Shown here piece after piece: positions 35,553 through 44,353 of a stretch of 64,000 nt of DNA. Positions within the stretch are counted from its first letter, which is position 1, and each line of letters begins with the position of its first letter. The notes beneath the pieces are model-generated. The model did no database searches. It was not told the origin of the DNA and was given only the letters and a program-made list of their open reading frames with translations. The stretch is from Oceanimonas doudoroffii (GTDB taxonomy: Bacteria > Pseudomonadota > Gammaproteobacteria > Enterobacterales > Aeromonadaceae): positions 62,001 through 126,000 of the forward strand of contig NZ_NBIM01000001.1 of NCBI RefSeq assembly GCF_002242685.1, written 5' to 3'. The position numbers and the translations under genes are program-made.

Positions 35553-35556
35553 CGAA

Positions 35557-35584
35557 GGGCCCCGCCCGGCGGGGCTCCTTCTTT
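35557..35584 (+). terminator. Terminator of nhaD
   Basis: GCCCCGCC and GGCGGGGC form a very GC-rich stem, followed by TCCTTCTTT. Confidence 0.8.
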
Positions 35585-35598
35585 AGCAGGACGAGGCG

Positions 35599-36165
35599 TC
35601 AGGACCAGGGCCACCATAGTGTGGTCACGCCCAGTACCAGGAAGATCAGTGCGCTGGCGCCATGTATCCAGTGCATGGGCAAGCGTCCGGCGCCCTTGTG
35701 GCCGGCCAGTACCGCCGGCAGGTTGGCCACCATCATGCCCAGGGTGGTGCCGGCCACCACCAGCCAGAACTCATCCACAAACCGGGCCGCCAGCAGGGTG
35801 GTGGCGATCTGGGTCTTGTCACCGATCTCCGCCAGGAAAAACAGCACAAAGGTCGCCACAAAGGGCCCCAGGCGGTAAAAGCGGCTGTCTTCGTCGTCGG
35901 CCTTGTCGGGAATCAGCATCCAGGCCGCCATGGCGAAGAAGGACAGTGCCAGCAGCCAGCGCAGCCATTGCGGATCCAGCCAGGACTGTATCCATATTCC
36001 AACCGAGCCGGCGAGGGCGTGGTTGATCAGGGTGGCGAGAAAAATACCCCAGATAATGGGCAGGGGTTTTCTGAACCGGCAGGCCAGGATCAGGGCCAGC
36101 AACTGGGTCTTGTCGCCAATTTCGGCGATGGACACGGCCAGGGTCGAGGTGGTGAGGGCTTCCAA
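35599..36165 (-). CDS. mneA: GDT1/TMEM165-family manganese exporter (MneA-like)
   Basis: A 188-residue, six-segment membrane protein of the UPF0016/GDT1 family. The duplicated signature E-x-G-D-K-T is present twice (AEIGDKTQLLALIL near residue 14 and AEIGDKTQIATTLLA near residue 113). Bacterial members such as Vibrio MneA export Mn2+. The yybP-ykoY riboswitch directly upstream supports that role. The only possible start before an in-frame stop is TTG 36165, with no clear ribosome site. That fits translational control by the leader. Confidence 0.88.
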   Translation of the reverse strand: MEALTTSTLAVSIAEIGDKTQLLALILACRFRKPLPIIWGIFLATLINHALAGSVGIWIQSWLDPQWLRWLLALSFFAMAAWMLIPDKADDEDSRFYRLGPFVATFVLFFLAEIGDKTQIATTLLAARFVDEFWLVVAGTTLGMMVANLPAVLAGHKGAGRLPMHWIHGASALIFLVLGVTTLWWPWS

Positions 36166-36227
36166 GAGTGTTTACCAAAGGGGACAGGATTATCGTTACC
36201 AATGAGCAGACGCCATGCCGCCCGTCC

Positions 36228-36360
36228 CCGGTATCGGCACTCGTCTGTCAAAGGTCTCGTCAAACCCCGAAAGGTCACGGCCACCATGGTGATTTTGCAC
36301 CAACTATGTTGACGACCGTCTGCGGAATGGCTTCCGTTAGCGACTACTCCCCCTTGAGCA
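36228..36360 (-). promoter_or_regulatory. yybP-ykoY manganese riboswitch
   Basis: On the minus strand the leader begins AAGGGGGAGTAGTCGCTAAC and later has ACATAGTTGGTGC, ATCACCATGGTGGCCGTGACC and GGGTTTGACGAGACCTTTG. These are the conserved parts of yybP-ykoY RNAs, which bind Mn2+ and turn expression on. The gene it precedes is of the class most often linked to this RNA. Confidence 0.92.
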
Positions 36361-36370
36361 GGGAAATCGT

Positions 36371-36398
36371 ATTTTAGTCATTTGGCCGGCAAGTTCAA
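36371..36398 (-). promoter_or_regulatory. Sigma-70 promoter of the mneA leader
   Basis: TTGAAC (36393-36398) and TAAAAT (36371-36376) with a 16-bp spacer on the minus strand. The predicted start near 36364 coincides with the riboswitch 5' end. Confidence 0.75.
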
Positions 36399-36409
36399 GG
36401 CGGTTTCGC

Positions 36410-36727
36410 TTAGCCGCCGACCTGCTTCACGGTAAAACCGGCCTTTTCCAGCCATTGTTTTATCTGCTCGAGGCGATCGCCCTGAATTTCAATCACCCCC
36501 TTCTTGACCGCGCCGCCGGTGCCCAGCTGCTTTTTCAGCTTTTTGGCCACCTCGCCCACCCGTTCTGGGCCGATGCCATACACGCAAATCACCCCGGCGC
36601 CCTTGCGGCCCTTGGTTTCCCGGCGCAGGCGCACCACACCGTCGTTGGGAAACAGGCCGGGGCCGTCCTGGTCGCGGCCCTGCTGCGGTTGCCAGTCGGG
36701 ATTGGTGCTGAAAACGATATTGCTCAT
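36410..36727 (-). CDS. yciH: SUI1/eIF1-family translation factor YciH
   Basis: A 105-residue SUI1-domain protein, counterpart of E. coli YciH and eukaryotic eIF1, thought to bind the small ribosomal subunit and affect start selection. Typical runs are VRLRRETKGRKGAGVICVYG and LGTGGAVKKGVIEIQGD. ATG 36727 overlaps the nagC stop by four bases (ATGA). The frame is open far upstream, but that part is inside nagC. In E. coli the gene follows pyrF, so its coupling to the nag operon is unusual. Confidence 0.93.
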   Translation of the reverse strand: MSNIVFSTNPDWQPQQGRDQDGPGLFPNDGVVRLRRETKGRKGAGVICVYGIGPERVGEVAKKLKKQLGTGGAVKKGVIEIQGDRLEQIKQWLEKAGFTVKQVGG

Positions 36728-37938
36728 GACTTTTGCTCCATAATGCGTTGCAGCAGTTCGCCTTCCAGCAGGCCGCGCTTGACCAGGGCGAGCCCGCCTA
36801 TGGTCTGATCGTCCTGAAATCGGGCGCGGATCAGCACCTGGCCCTGGTGAAAACCGGGCAGGGACTGATGGCGAATGGCCTTGTTGATAATGGGAAACAC
36901 CAGCGACTCGGCCTCGCACAGGGCGCCGCTCAGCAGCACCCGTTGTGGGTTGAACAGGTTGATGACAATGGCCATGACCTGGCCCAGGCGTTCGGCGGCC
37001 TGGCACAGAATATTCACCGCCAGCCGGTCCTGCTCCAGCGCCGCCCGGCACAGTGCGCCCATGGTGAGCTCCTGCTCCGCCAGGCTGCTGTGATAGCCCT
37101 GATCCAGCATGTGCCTGGCCTGACGCAGCAGGGCGGCGTCGGCCACCATGGTCTCCAGGCAGCCGAAATTGCCGCAGTCGCAGCGTTCGCCCAGTGGATC
37201 CACATGTATATGGCCGATCTCGGCCACGTCCCGGCCCTGGCTCTTGAAGATGCGGCCTTCGGTGATAATGCCGGCGCCCACTCCGTGGTGCACGCTGACC
37301 AGCACCGAGTCCAGGCAATCCTGGGATGCGCCGTAATAATGCTCCGCCAGGGCCTGGGCGCGAATATCGTTGCCGATAAACACCGGCAGCCCCAGGCTGG
37401 CGCCCAGGCGTTCGGCCAGGGGCACTCCCGCCAGGGGGTAACAGGGGTGGGCCAGCACCCGGCCGGCCTGGGCATCGGTGAGGCCGGGCATTACCAGGCC
37501 CACCGCCATCAGCCGCAGCCCGGCGGCCTCATGCTGTATAAAGTCGGCAATGTGCCGGTGCAGCGCCGGGAGCAGCACGTCCTGCTCCCGGCGGGGAAAC
37601 GGCAGCACATGGCGGGCATGGGCCCGGCCCGACAGATCGTACAGGGTCAGGCGCAGCTCTTCCCGGCCCAGTTTGACCGCCACCAGGTGAAAGGGATGGG
37701 TCACCGTGGTCAGGGAAATGGCGCGCCGGCCCCCGGTGGACGCCTGATGCTCCAGCTCTCGAATCAGTCCCTGCTCAAGCAGGGAGCGGGTGATCTTGGT
37801 GACGCTGGCCGGCGCCAGGTGGCTGAGTTCGGCGATGCGCACTCGGGAAATGGGGCCACGGCTGTCGATAAGCCGGTAGACGGCAGAGCAGTTGACCTGT
37901 TTGACCAGATCAACGTTGGCGATTTGCGCGCGGGTCAT
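36724..37938 (-). CDS. nagC: ROK-family repressor NagC
   Basis: A 404-residue ROK regulator. An N-terminal winged helix-turn-helix (SRVRIAELSHLAPASVTKIT, about residues 31-50) is followed by the ROK sugar-binding fold with a zinc site (GHIHVDPLGERCDCGNFGCLE). NagC represses amino-sugar genes and releases on GlcNAc-6-phosphate. It overlaps nagA by four bases upstream and yciH by four downstream. The Mlc/NagC split is settled by the operon, not by sequence. Confidence 0.9.
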   Translation of the reverse strand: MTRAQIANVDLVKQVNCSAVYRLIDSRGPISRVRIAELSHLAPASVTKITRSLLEQGLIRELEHQASTGGRRAISLTTVTHPFHLVAVKLGREELRLTLYDLSGRAHARHVLPFPRREQDVLLPALHRHIADFIQHEAAGLRLMAVGLVMPGLTDAQAGRVLAHPCYPLAGVPLAERLGASLGLPVFIGNDIRAQALAEHYYGASQDCLDSVLVSVHHGVGAGIITEGRIFKSQGRDVAEIGHIHVDPLGERCDCGNFGCLETMVADAALLRQARHMLDQGYHSSLAEQELTMGALCRAALEQDRLAVNILCQAAERLGQVMAIVINLFNPQRVLLSGALCEAESLVFPIINKAIRHQSLPGFHQGQVLIRARFQDDQTIGGLALVKRGLLEGELLQRIMEQKS

Positions 37939-39077
37939 GATGAAGGCAGTCCGTTGACGTAGGTCGCGATGACATTAAAGGTTGTATCAAATGCTACCAG
38001 ATTGGCCAGCCGGCCGGGAGTAGCGGTGCCGATATCAGCGTCAAGTCCCAGCACCTTAGCCGGGTTGCGGCTGGCCATGGCCAGGGACTGTTCCAGAGAC
38101 AGGCCCGCCTGCTGTACCAGGTTTTTCACCCCGTCGATCATGGTCAGCGCCGAGCCTCCCAGGGTGCCGTGCTCATCCACGCATTTGCCGTCCCGCACAT
38201 AGACGGTGGCGCCGCAGAAGTCGAACCGCTCAAAGCCCGGCGGTGCACCGGCGGCGGCGGTGGCGTCGGTTACCAGGCACAGGCGCTCGCCCAGCACCCT
38301 GTGGGCCAGGCGCACATTGGCGTAATGCACATGATGGCCGTCGGCAATAATGCCGGCGGCTACCCGGGGCGCGTCATAGACGGCCCCCACGGCGCCGGGC
38401 TGGCGGCCGTTGGCGGTGGGGGACATGGCGTTATAGAGATGGGTGGCAAAGCCGATACCGGCGTCAAAGCCGGCCATGGCCTGATCATAGTCGGCGCCGG
38501 TGTGGCCCATGGCCAGGTGAATGCCGGCCTGGGCGAGCCGTCGCAGGTGGGCCGGGTTATTCACTTCGGGGGCCAGGGTGAGCATGGCGATGGCGTCGGC
38601 GTGTTCACACAGGAAGGTCAGCATGGGCTCGGTCAGCGGCCGAATCTGGGCCGCTGGATGAATGCCTTTGCGTGCCACATTGGTGTAGGGGCCTTCCAGG
38701 TGCAGCCCCGGTACCCGCCAGGGGTGGCGGGCCATGTAGTCGCGCACCAGGGTCACCGCCCGGCGCATGTCGTCATCGGGGCTGGTGATCAGGGTGGGCA
38801 GGAAACTGGTGGTGCCCGACGCCAGGTTGGTGGCGTGCATGCGATCCAGGGTGGTGGCACTGATGGCATCGTTGAACATGACGCCGCCACAGCCGTTGAG
38901 CTGCAGATCGATAAAGCCGGCGCTGAGCACGGCGCCTTGCAGATCGGTGCGGGGCAGGCCGGCGTCCAGGTCGTGCTCGGGCACCAGGGCGGCAATGCGG
39001 TCGCCGTCGATAACCAGGGCGGTCTGGCGGTGCAGGCGCTCGCCGTCAAACAGGGTGCAGTGGGTGAGGGCGTGCAT
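37935..39077 (-). CDS. nagA: N-acetylglucosamine-6-phosphate deacetylase
   Basis: Removes acetate from GlcNAc-6-phosphate to give glucosamine-6-phosphate. The 380-residue amidohydrolase-fold protein has GFIDLQLNGCGGVMFND, the metal-binding glutamate in GLHLEGPYTNVARKG, MGHTGADYDQAMAGFDAG and the catalytic aspartate in LVTDATAAAG. It lies three bases after nagB and overlaps nagC by four. Confidence 0.95.
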   Translation of the reverse strand: MHALTHCTLFDGERLHRQTALVIDGDRIAALVPEHDLDAGLPRTDLQGAVLSAGFIDLQLNGCGGVMFNDAISATTLDRMHATNLASGTTSFLPTLITSPDDDMRRAVTLVRDYMARHPWRVPGLHLEGPYTNVARKGIHPAAQIRPLTEPMLTFLCEHADAIAMLTLAPEVNNPAHLRRLAQAGIHLAMGHTGADYDQAMAGFDAGIGFATHLYNAMSPTANGRQPGAVGAVYDAPRVAAGIIADGHHVHYANVRLAHRVLGERLCLVTDATAAAGAPPGFERFDFCGATVYVRDGKCVDEHGTLGGSALTMIDGVKNLVQQAGLSLEQSLAMASRNPAKVLGLDADIGTATPGRLANLVAFDTTFNVIATYVNGLPSS

Positions 39078-39080
39078 GGG

Positions 39081-39884
39081 TTACTCCGGGCAGGCAGACA
39101 TGTCGGCTTCGCGTTGTTGAAAATAGCGCAGGGTACGCACCCTGAGCTCCAGGGTGGCATCGTCGTCACACAGGATAAGGCTGTTCGGGTGCAGTTGCAG
39201 CGCCGACACCGTCCACAGGTGATTGACCGGGCCTTCCACCGCCGCCTGCAGGGCCCGGGCCTTGTGGGCGCCGGTGACCAGCAGCATGATTTCCTCGGCT
39301 TCCATCAGGGTACCCACACCCACGGTCAGGGCCCGGCGCGGCACCTGGGCCGGGTCGTCGTTGAAGAAGCGGGCGTTGGCCCGGCGGGTGGCGTCGGTCA
39401 GGGTCATCACCCGCGTGCGTGAGGCCAGCGATGAGGCCGGCTCGTTAAAGGCGATGTGGCCGTCGCTGCCCACACCGCCCAAGAACAGGTTCACACCGCC
39501 GTAATGGCGAATGCGGTTTTCAAAACGGCGGCATTCGGCATCCAGATCCTCGGCGGTGCCGTTCAGCAAATGAATGTTGTCGGCGGGGATGTCTATCTGG
39601 CTGAACAGGTGCCGGTGCATAAAGGCGTGGTAGCTTTGCGGGTGGGATGGAGACAACCCCACATACTCATCCATGTTAAAGGTGACCACGTGACGAAAGC
39701 TGAGCGCGCCGGCCCGGTGCAGCCGCACCAGTTCCCGGTAGGTGCCCAGGGGCGTGCTGCCGGTGGGCAGCCCCAGCACAAAGGGGCGCTGGGCGCTGGG
39801 GCCATGGCGCTCGATGCGGGTGGCAATATGATGCGCGGCCCGGCGAGCGACCTGCTCGGCGTCGGCCAGGGGGATCAGACGCAT
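39081..39884 (-). CDS. nagB: Glucosamine-6-phosphate deaminase
   Basis: Converts glucosamine-6-phosphate to fructose-6-phosphate and ammonia. The 267 residues match the family (E. coli 266). Motifs: [33 protein letters not shown] with the catalytic aspartate, and [18 protein letters not shown]. First gene of nagB-nagA-nagC-yciH, divergent from nagE over a 117-bp gap. Confidence 0.96.
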   Translation of the reverse strand: MRLIPLADAEQVARRAAHHIATRIERHGPSAQRPFVLGLPTGSTPLGTYRELVRLHRAGALSFRHVVTFNMDEYVGLSPSHPQSYHAFMHRHLFSQIDIPADNIHLLNGTAEDLDAECRRFENRIRHYGGVNLFLGGVGSDGHIAFNEPASSLASRTRVMTLTDATRRANARFFNDDPAQVPRRALTVGVGTLMEAEEIMLLVTGAHKARALQAAVEGPVNHLWTVSALQLHPNSLILCDDDATLELRVRTLRYFQQREADMSACPE

Positions 39885-39901
39885 GGGGTCAACCCTAACG
39901 G

Positions 39902-39917
39902 TAAAAAGAGCTTTTTA
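39902..39917. promoter_or_regulatory. Palindrome in the nagB/nagE divergent promoter
   Basis: TAAAAAG-AG-CTTTTTA is a perfect inverted repeat 18 bp upstream of the nagB start. AT-rich palindromes at this place are where NagC binds in relatives, so it is a candidate NagC operator. Confidence 0.45.
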
Positions 39918-40001
39918 TAATAAAGAAAGTGTCGTTGCCTTGCCACGGGCCCGGGGAACGATCATGGCACGCCGGCCCGGCCATGACCACGGAGAGTCGC
40001 T

Positions 40002-41531
40002 GTGATGCTGTTGGGATATCTGCAAAGGCTGGGCAAGGCGCTGATGCTGCCCATTGCCACCCTGCCGGTGGCGGCGCTGCTGTTGCGCCTCGGACAGCCG
40101 GATCTGCTCGCCCTGCCCTTTATGGCCCAGGCGGGGGCCGCCCTGTTTGATCAGTTGCCACTGCTGTTTGCCATCGGCATCGCCGTGGGCCTGTCCCGGG
40201 ACGATGCCGGTGCCGCGGCCCTGGCCGGCGCCGTGGGGTACCTGGTACTCACCGGTGCCGTGGTGAGCCTTCATGCCGAGATCAGGCTGTCATTTTTTGG
40301 CGGCATTATCGCCGGCATCATCGCCGGGCACTGTTATAACCGCTTTGCCGCCGTGCGCCTGCCGGACAGCCTGGCCTTTTTTGGCGGCAAGCGGCTGGTG
40401 CCCATCATGACCGGGCTATTGTGTCTGCTGGTCGCGGTGTTGCTGGGGGTTGCCTGGCCGCCGGTGCAGCAGGCCATCGACGGCCTTGGCCAGGCGGTGG
40501 CGGGCGCCGGTGGTGCGGGGCAGTTTGTCTATGGCGTGCTCAACCGGGCGCTGATCCCGGTGGGGCTGCACCATGTGCTCAATTCCCTGTTCTGGTTTGG
40601 CCTGGGAGATTGCCTCAAGGTGAGTTATGAGGCCGGCGGTGTTCAGCAGCATATTTGCCTGGCACCGGCCCTGGCCGGCACCCTCAGCGTGGGCGGGGCC
40701 GTGCCCGGCGTGGACGGCGCCGTGATCAACGGCATCGCCGACGACGTTGTTCGGGGTGATCTGAATCGATTCTTTGCCGGCGACCCCACCGCCGGCGGAT
40801 TTATGGCCGGTTTCTTTCCGGTGATGATGTTTGGCCTGCCGGCGGCGGCCCTGGCCATGGTGCTGGCAGCGCCCAGGGGGCACAGGGCCCGGGCCGCAGG
40901 CCTGCTGCTGTCGATGGCGCTGACCTCCTTGCTCACCGGCATTACCGAGCCGCTCGAATTTACCTTTATGTTTCTGGCGCCGTTGCTCTATGGCCTGCAT
41001 GCGCTGCTTACCGGGGTGTCGCTGATGGCGGCCAATGCCCTGGGTGCGCTGCACGGTTTTGGCTTTTCCGCCGGCCTGTTTGATCTGGTACTGAACTGGG
41101 GGCTGGCCACCCATCCCTGGCGTTTACTGGGACTGGGGCTGGTGATGGCGCTGCTCTATTTCGTGTTGTTCTACTCGGCCATTCGCCTGTTTCACCTTGC
41201 CACGCCGGGACGGGAGCTCGCCGGCGATGCCCCTGAGCAGCAGAACGAAACGATTCGGCCCAAGGATGATCAGGACAGTGTGTTGGCGAGAGGATTGATC
41301 GCCGCCTTGGGCGGGGCCGGCAACCTGCAACACATTGACGCCTGCATCACTCGACTGCGGCTGACCCTGAAGGATACCGCCCTGGCGGACGACGCCCGGC
41401 TGCGGGCCCTGGGAGCAAAAGGCGTGGTGCACCTGGGGGAGCACCACCTGCAGGTGGTGCTGGGCACCCGTGCCGAGGCGGTGGCCGGTGCGATGAAGGC
41501 CGGGTTAGTTAAGGAGCAAAACGGGTCTTAA
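40002..41531 (+). CDS. nagE: PTS N-acetylglucosamine transporter, EIICB
   Basis: Imports GlcNAc with phosphorylation. The 509 residues comprise the membrane EIIC domain (to about residue 395, with VGLHHVLNSLFWF and FLTGITEPLEFTFMF-type sugar-gate motifs) and a C-terminal EIIB domain with the phosphocysteine in IDACITRLRL. The E. coli protein has a third, EIIA domain, which is absent here, so EIIA must come from elsewhere (for example Crr). GTG 40002 aligns with the E. coli start and has GGAG seven bases ahead; ATG 40005 is the alternative. Confidence 0.95.
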   Translation: MMLLGYLQRLGKALMLPIATLPVAALLLRLGQPDLLALPFMAQAGAALFDQLPLLFAIGIAVGLSRDDAGAAALAGAVGYLVLTGAVVSLHAEIRLSFFGGIIAGIIAGHCYNRFAAVRLPDSLAFFGGKRLVPIMTGLLCLLVAVLLGVAWPPVQQAIDGLGQAVAGAGGAGQFVYGVLNRALIPVGLHHVLNSLFWFGLGDCLKVSYEAGGVQQHICLAPALAGTLSVGGAVPGVDGAVINGIADDVVRGDLNRFFAGDPTAGGFMAGFFPVMMFGLPAAALAMVLAAPRGHRARAAGLLLSMALTSLLTGITEPLEFTFMFLAPLLYGLHALLTGVSLMAANALGALHGFGFSAGLFDLVLNWGLATHPWRLLGLGLVMALLYFVLFYSAIRLFHLATPGRELAGDAPEQQNETIRPKDDQDSVLARGLIAALGGAGNLQHIDACITRLRLTLKDTALADDARLRALGAKGVVHLGEHHLQVVLGTRAEAVAGAMKAGLVKEQNGS

Positions 41532-41726
41532 TCGTGCTGATAGTGAAATTTTACCGGTGTTGATGGCGAATTGAGACCCAAGTAGGGAAAAAGTCATATA
41601 AATCTGGCCTGCCGGTACGATTGAATGCGGCAATGTATGTAAAAAAACGAAACGGGTTGCGGCGCTTTGCCGAATATCGCGGCCGGGGATTTTTTCAGTT
41701 TCGTACGGCACTGATTTGATCACGGG

Positions 41727-41735
41727 TTATGCACA
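41727..41735 (+). promoter_or_regulatory. DnaA-box-like 9-mer
   Basis: TTATGCACA matches the relaxed DnaA box TTATNCACA at every position. Confidence 0.5.
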
Positions 41736-41770
41736 GCCGGCGGGAGCCTCGCGGCGGCTGGGTTTGGGCA

Positions 41771-41797
41771 GGTTATCCACTATTTCTGTGGATAACC
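41771..41797. promoter_or_regulatory. Inverted pair of DnaA-box-like 9-mers
   Basis: GGTTATCCAC and GTGGATAACC are perfect 10-bp arms around TATTTCT. The right arm contains TTATCCACA on the minus strand, the strong E. coli box; the left reads TTATCCACT, one base off. Confidence 0.55.
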
Positions 41798-42005
41798 GTG
41801 TGGACTTGATGAAGGAAAGCGGTGAGAAGCCAGTCAGGGCGCGGCTTTCAATTAATCCGGCAAAAAAACAATCAAATGATAATGCATTGAAAATCAATGC
41901 TTTAAAAAAAGCAACAAAAAAATCCCGCTCAGTTTATCGACACTGGCGAGGGAATGAAACAAAGCCGCTGGCATGTGGGTTTTTGCCGGAGTGGATTGTT
42001 GATTT

Positions 42006-42014
42006 AGTGGATAA
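42006..42014 (-). promoter_or_regulatory. DnaA-box-like 9-mer
   Basis: On the minus strand it reads TTATCCACT, one base from the strong box. It lies 25 bp from the 3' end of tRNA-Asn. Confidence 0.4.
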
Positions 42015-42038
42015 GTCAAGTGCCGACAGGCGAAAAAG

Positions 42039-42114
42039 TGGCTCCCCCTGCTGGACTCGAACCAGCGACATACGGATTAACAGTCCGCCGTTCTACCGAC
42101 TGAACTAAGGGGGA
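42039..42114 (-). tRNA. tRNA-Asn (anticodon GTT)
   Basis: A 76-base cloverleaf on the minus strand, beginning TCCCCCTTAG and ending in GGGGGAG plus an encoded CCA. The acceptor arm pairs TCCCCCT with AGGGGGA. The anticodon arm is CGGACTGTTAATCCG with GTT in the loop. The T arm is CTGGTTCGAGTCCAG. Single tRNA, no neighbour. Confidence 0.97.
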
Positions 42115-42124
42115 ATCTCGTGAA

Positions 42125-42145
42125 GAGGCCGCGAATAATACGCGG
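42125..42145. repeat. Perfect inverted repeat upstream of tRNA-Asn
   Basis: GGCCGCG-AATAATA-CGCGGCC lies between the tRNA gene and uvrB. No T-tract follows. Function not evident. Confidence 0.4.
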
Positions 42146-42265
42146 CCGATCTGTCCGGGTCAAGGCCCCAAAGGGATTTTGTTGCTAACGGCCATTCGCG
42201 CCCGTTTTTGCCAATAAAGGTCACTCGGAGGTACACTGGCCGGGCATAGCGAGGAGGCAGGGCCC

Positions 42266-44266
42266 ATGAGCAAGACATTTGAACTGGTGAGCGACTATCA
42301 GCCCGGCGGCGATCAGCCCACCGCCATCGCCCAGTTGCTGGACGGCATCGAGTCCGGGCTGGCGCACCAGACCCTGCTGGGGGTTACCGGCTCCGGCAAG
42401 ACCTTTACCATGGCCAACGTCATTGCCACCCTCAACCGGCCTACCATGGTGCTGGCGCCCAACAAGACCCTGGCGGCCCAGCTGTATGGCGAGATGAAGG
42501 AGTTCTTTCCGCACAACGCGGTGGAGTATTTCGTTTCCTATTACGACTACTACCAGCCCGAGGCCTATGTGCCCACCACCGACACCTTTATTGAAAAGGA
42601 CGCTTCCATCAACGATCACATCGAGCAGATGCGGTTGTCGGCCACCAAGGCGCTGATGGAGCGGCGGGATGTGATTATCGTGGCCTCGGTGTCGGCCATT
42701 TACGGCCTGGGCGATCCTCAGTCCTACCTGAGCATGATGCTGCATCTGCGCACCGGCGATGTGCTGGATCAGCGCGACATGCTGCGCCGGCTGGCGGAGC
42801 TGCAATACAGCCGCAACGACGCGGCTTTTCAGCGCGGCACCTTTCGCGTACGCGGGGAGGTGGTGGACATCTTTCCCGCCGAATCGGACGATCAGGCGGT
42901 GCGAGTGGAGCTGTTCGATGACGAGATCGAGCGCATCAGCCTGTTTGATCCGCTCACCGGCGCCGTGCTGCAGACGGTGGCCCGTTTTACCATCTACCCC
43001 AAGACCCACTATGTGACCCCGCGGGAGACCCTGCTGGAAGCCATAGAACACATTAAAAAAGAGCTGGTTGAGCGCAAGGCGCAGCTGCTCTCGGCCAACA
43101 AGCTGCTGGAAGAGCAGCGCATCAGTCAGCGTACCCAGTTTGACATCGAGATGATACAGGAGCTGGGTTACTGCTCCGGCATTGAAAACTACTCTCGCTA
43201 CCTGTCGGGCCGGGGGGAGGGCGAGCCGCCGCCCACCCTGTTTGACTATCTGCCCGGTGACGGCCTGCTGATCATCGACGAGTCCCACGTCACCGTGCCC
43301 CAGATTGGCGGCATGTATAAAGGCGACCGTTCTCGCAAGGAGACCCTGGTGGAATACGGCTTTCGCCTGCCCTCGGCGCTGGACAACCGGCCCCTGCGCT
43401 TTGAGGAGTTCGAGGCGCTGATGCCCCAGACGGTGTTTGTGTCGGCCACTCCCGGCCCCTATGAGCTCGACAAGTCCGGGAATGATATTGCCGAGCAGGT
43501 GGTGCGTCCGACCGGCCTGCTTGACCCTGTGCTTGAGGTGCGCCCGGTGGCGACTCAGGTGGACGATCTGCTCTCCGAAGCGAGGCTTCGAGTGGAGCAG
43601 GGCGAGCGAGTACTGGTGACCACCCTGACCAAGCGCATGGCGGAAGATCTCACCGAGTACCTGAACGAGCACGGGGTCAAGGTGCGCTACCTGCATTCCG
43701 ACATTGATACCGTGGAACGCATGGAGATCATTCGTGATCTGCGCCTGGGCGAGTTTGACGTGCTGGTGGGCATCAACCTGTTGCGGGAAGGCCTGGACAT
43801 GCCGGAAGTGTCGCTGGTGGCCATTCTCGATGCGGACAAGGAAGGCTTCCTGCGCTCCGAGCGTTCCCTGATCCAGACCATAGGCCGGGCCGCCCGCAAC
43901 CTGAACGGCAAGGCCATTCTCTATGCCGACCGCATTACCCGCTCCATGGCTGCCGCCATTGATGAAACCGAGCGGCGGCGGGCCAAGCAGCAGGCCTTTA
44001 ACGAAGAGCACGGCATTGTGCCCAAGGGCCTCAACAAGCGCATCACCGATGTGATGGATCTGGACGGCACCAAGCGGGTGGGGTCAAAACGGGCCAAGGA
44101 CAAAGCCCCGTTGCCGGAACACCTGCCCAGTGCCAGGGAGCTCAGCCACCAGATCGACGAGCTGGAGCAGCAAATGCTGGCCCACGCCCAGAACCTGGAG
44201 TTCGAGCAGGCCGCGGCGCTGCGGGATCGCATTCACCAGCTCAGGGAGCAGATGATTCGCAGCTGA
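42266..44266 (+). CDS. uvrB: Excinuclease ABC subunit B
   Basis: Damage-verification helicase of nucleotide excision repair. It is loaded by UvrA and, with UvrC, makes the dual incision. The 666 residues fit the family. Walker A is [10 protein letters not shown] near residue 39. The beta-hairpin region is [12 protein letters not shown] near residue 92. Helicase motif II is [12 protein letters not shown], and [14 protein letters not shown] is motif VI. The UvrC-binding UVR domain ends the protein ([22 protein letters not shown]). GAGGAGG precedes the ATG. No LexA box was seen in the 150 bp upstream. Confidence 0.97.
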   Translation: MSKTFELVSDYQPGGDQPTAIAQLLDGIESGLAHQTLLGVTGSGKTFTMANVIATLNRPTMVLAPNKTLAAQLYGEMKEFFPHNAVEYFVSYYDYYQPEAYVPTTDTFIEKDASINDHIEQMRLSATKALMERRDVIIVASVSAIYGLGDPQSYLSMMLHLRTGDVLDQRDMLRRLAELQYSRNDAAFQRGTFRVRGEVVDIFPAESDDQAVRVELFDDEIERISLFDPLTGAVLQTVARFTIYPKTHYVTPRETLLEAIEHIKKELVERKAQLLSANKLLEEQRISQRTQFDIEMIQELGYCSGIENYSRYLSGRGEGEPPPTLFDYLPGDGLLIIDESHVTVPQIGGMYKGDRSRKETLVEYGFRLPSALDNRPLRFEEFEALMPQTVFVSATPGPYELDKSGNDIAEQVVRPTGLLDPVLEVRPVATQVDDLLSEARLRVEQGERVLVTTLTKRMAEDLTEYLNEHGVKVRYLHSDIDTVERMEIIRDLRLGEFDVLVGINLLREGLDMPEVSLVAILDADKEGFLRSERSLIQTIGRAARNLNGKAILYADRITRSMAAAIDETERRRAKQQAFNEEHGIVPKGLNKRITDVMDLDGTKRVGSKRAKDKAPLPEHLPSARELSHQIDELEQQMLAHAQNLEFEQAAALRDRIHQLREQMIRS

Positions 44267-44353
44267 GGGCGATGAAAATGAACCAGGCTCAGGACAAGCT
44301 GTTTTTCCGCTCACGGCGCGGCCCCGAACTCCGATCCCGGGGGAGGGCCTGGG

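Larger units (their letters stand above)
41532..42038. other. Non-coding stretch between nagE and tRNA-Asn
   Basis: 507 bp without a convincing gene. It is lower in GC than its surroundings, with an A-rich core at 41860-41935. It holds four DnaA-box-like 9-mers and a perfect 7-bp hairpin GCATTGA/TCAATGC (41884-41900). An open frame at 41716-42108 runs through the tRNA gene and is not believed. Confidence 0.6.

Noticed and set aside
36728..37318. Upstream extension of the yciH frame
   Set aside because: It lies entirely inside nagC in another frame; the SUI1 protein begins at the ATG at 36727.
41716..42108. 130-residue frame between nagE and uvrB
   Set aside because: It runs through tRNA-Asn and the DnaA-box-like sites, has no ribosome site and resembles no protein I know.
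42117..42265. LexA (SOS) box upstream of uvrB
   Set aside because: No CTG-N10-CAG-type palindrome matching the consensus was found in the 149 bp before the gene.
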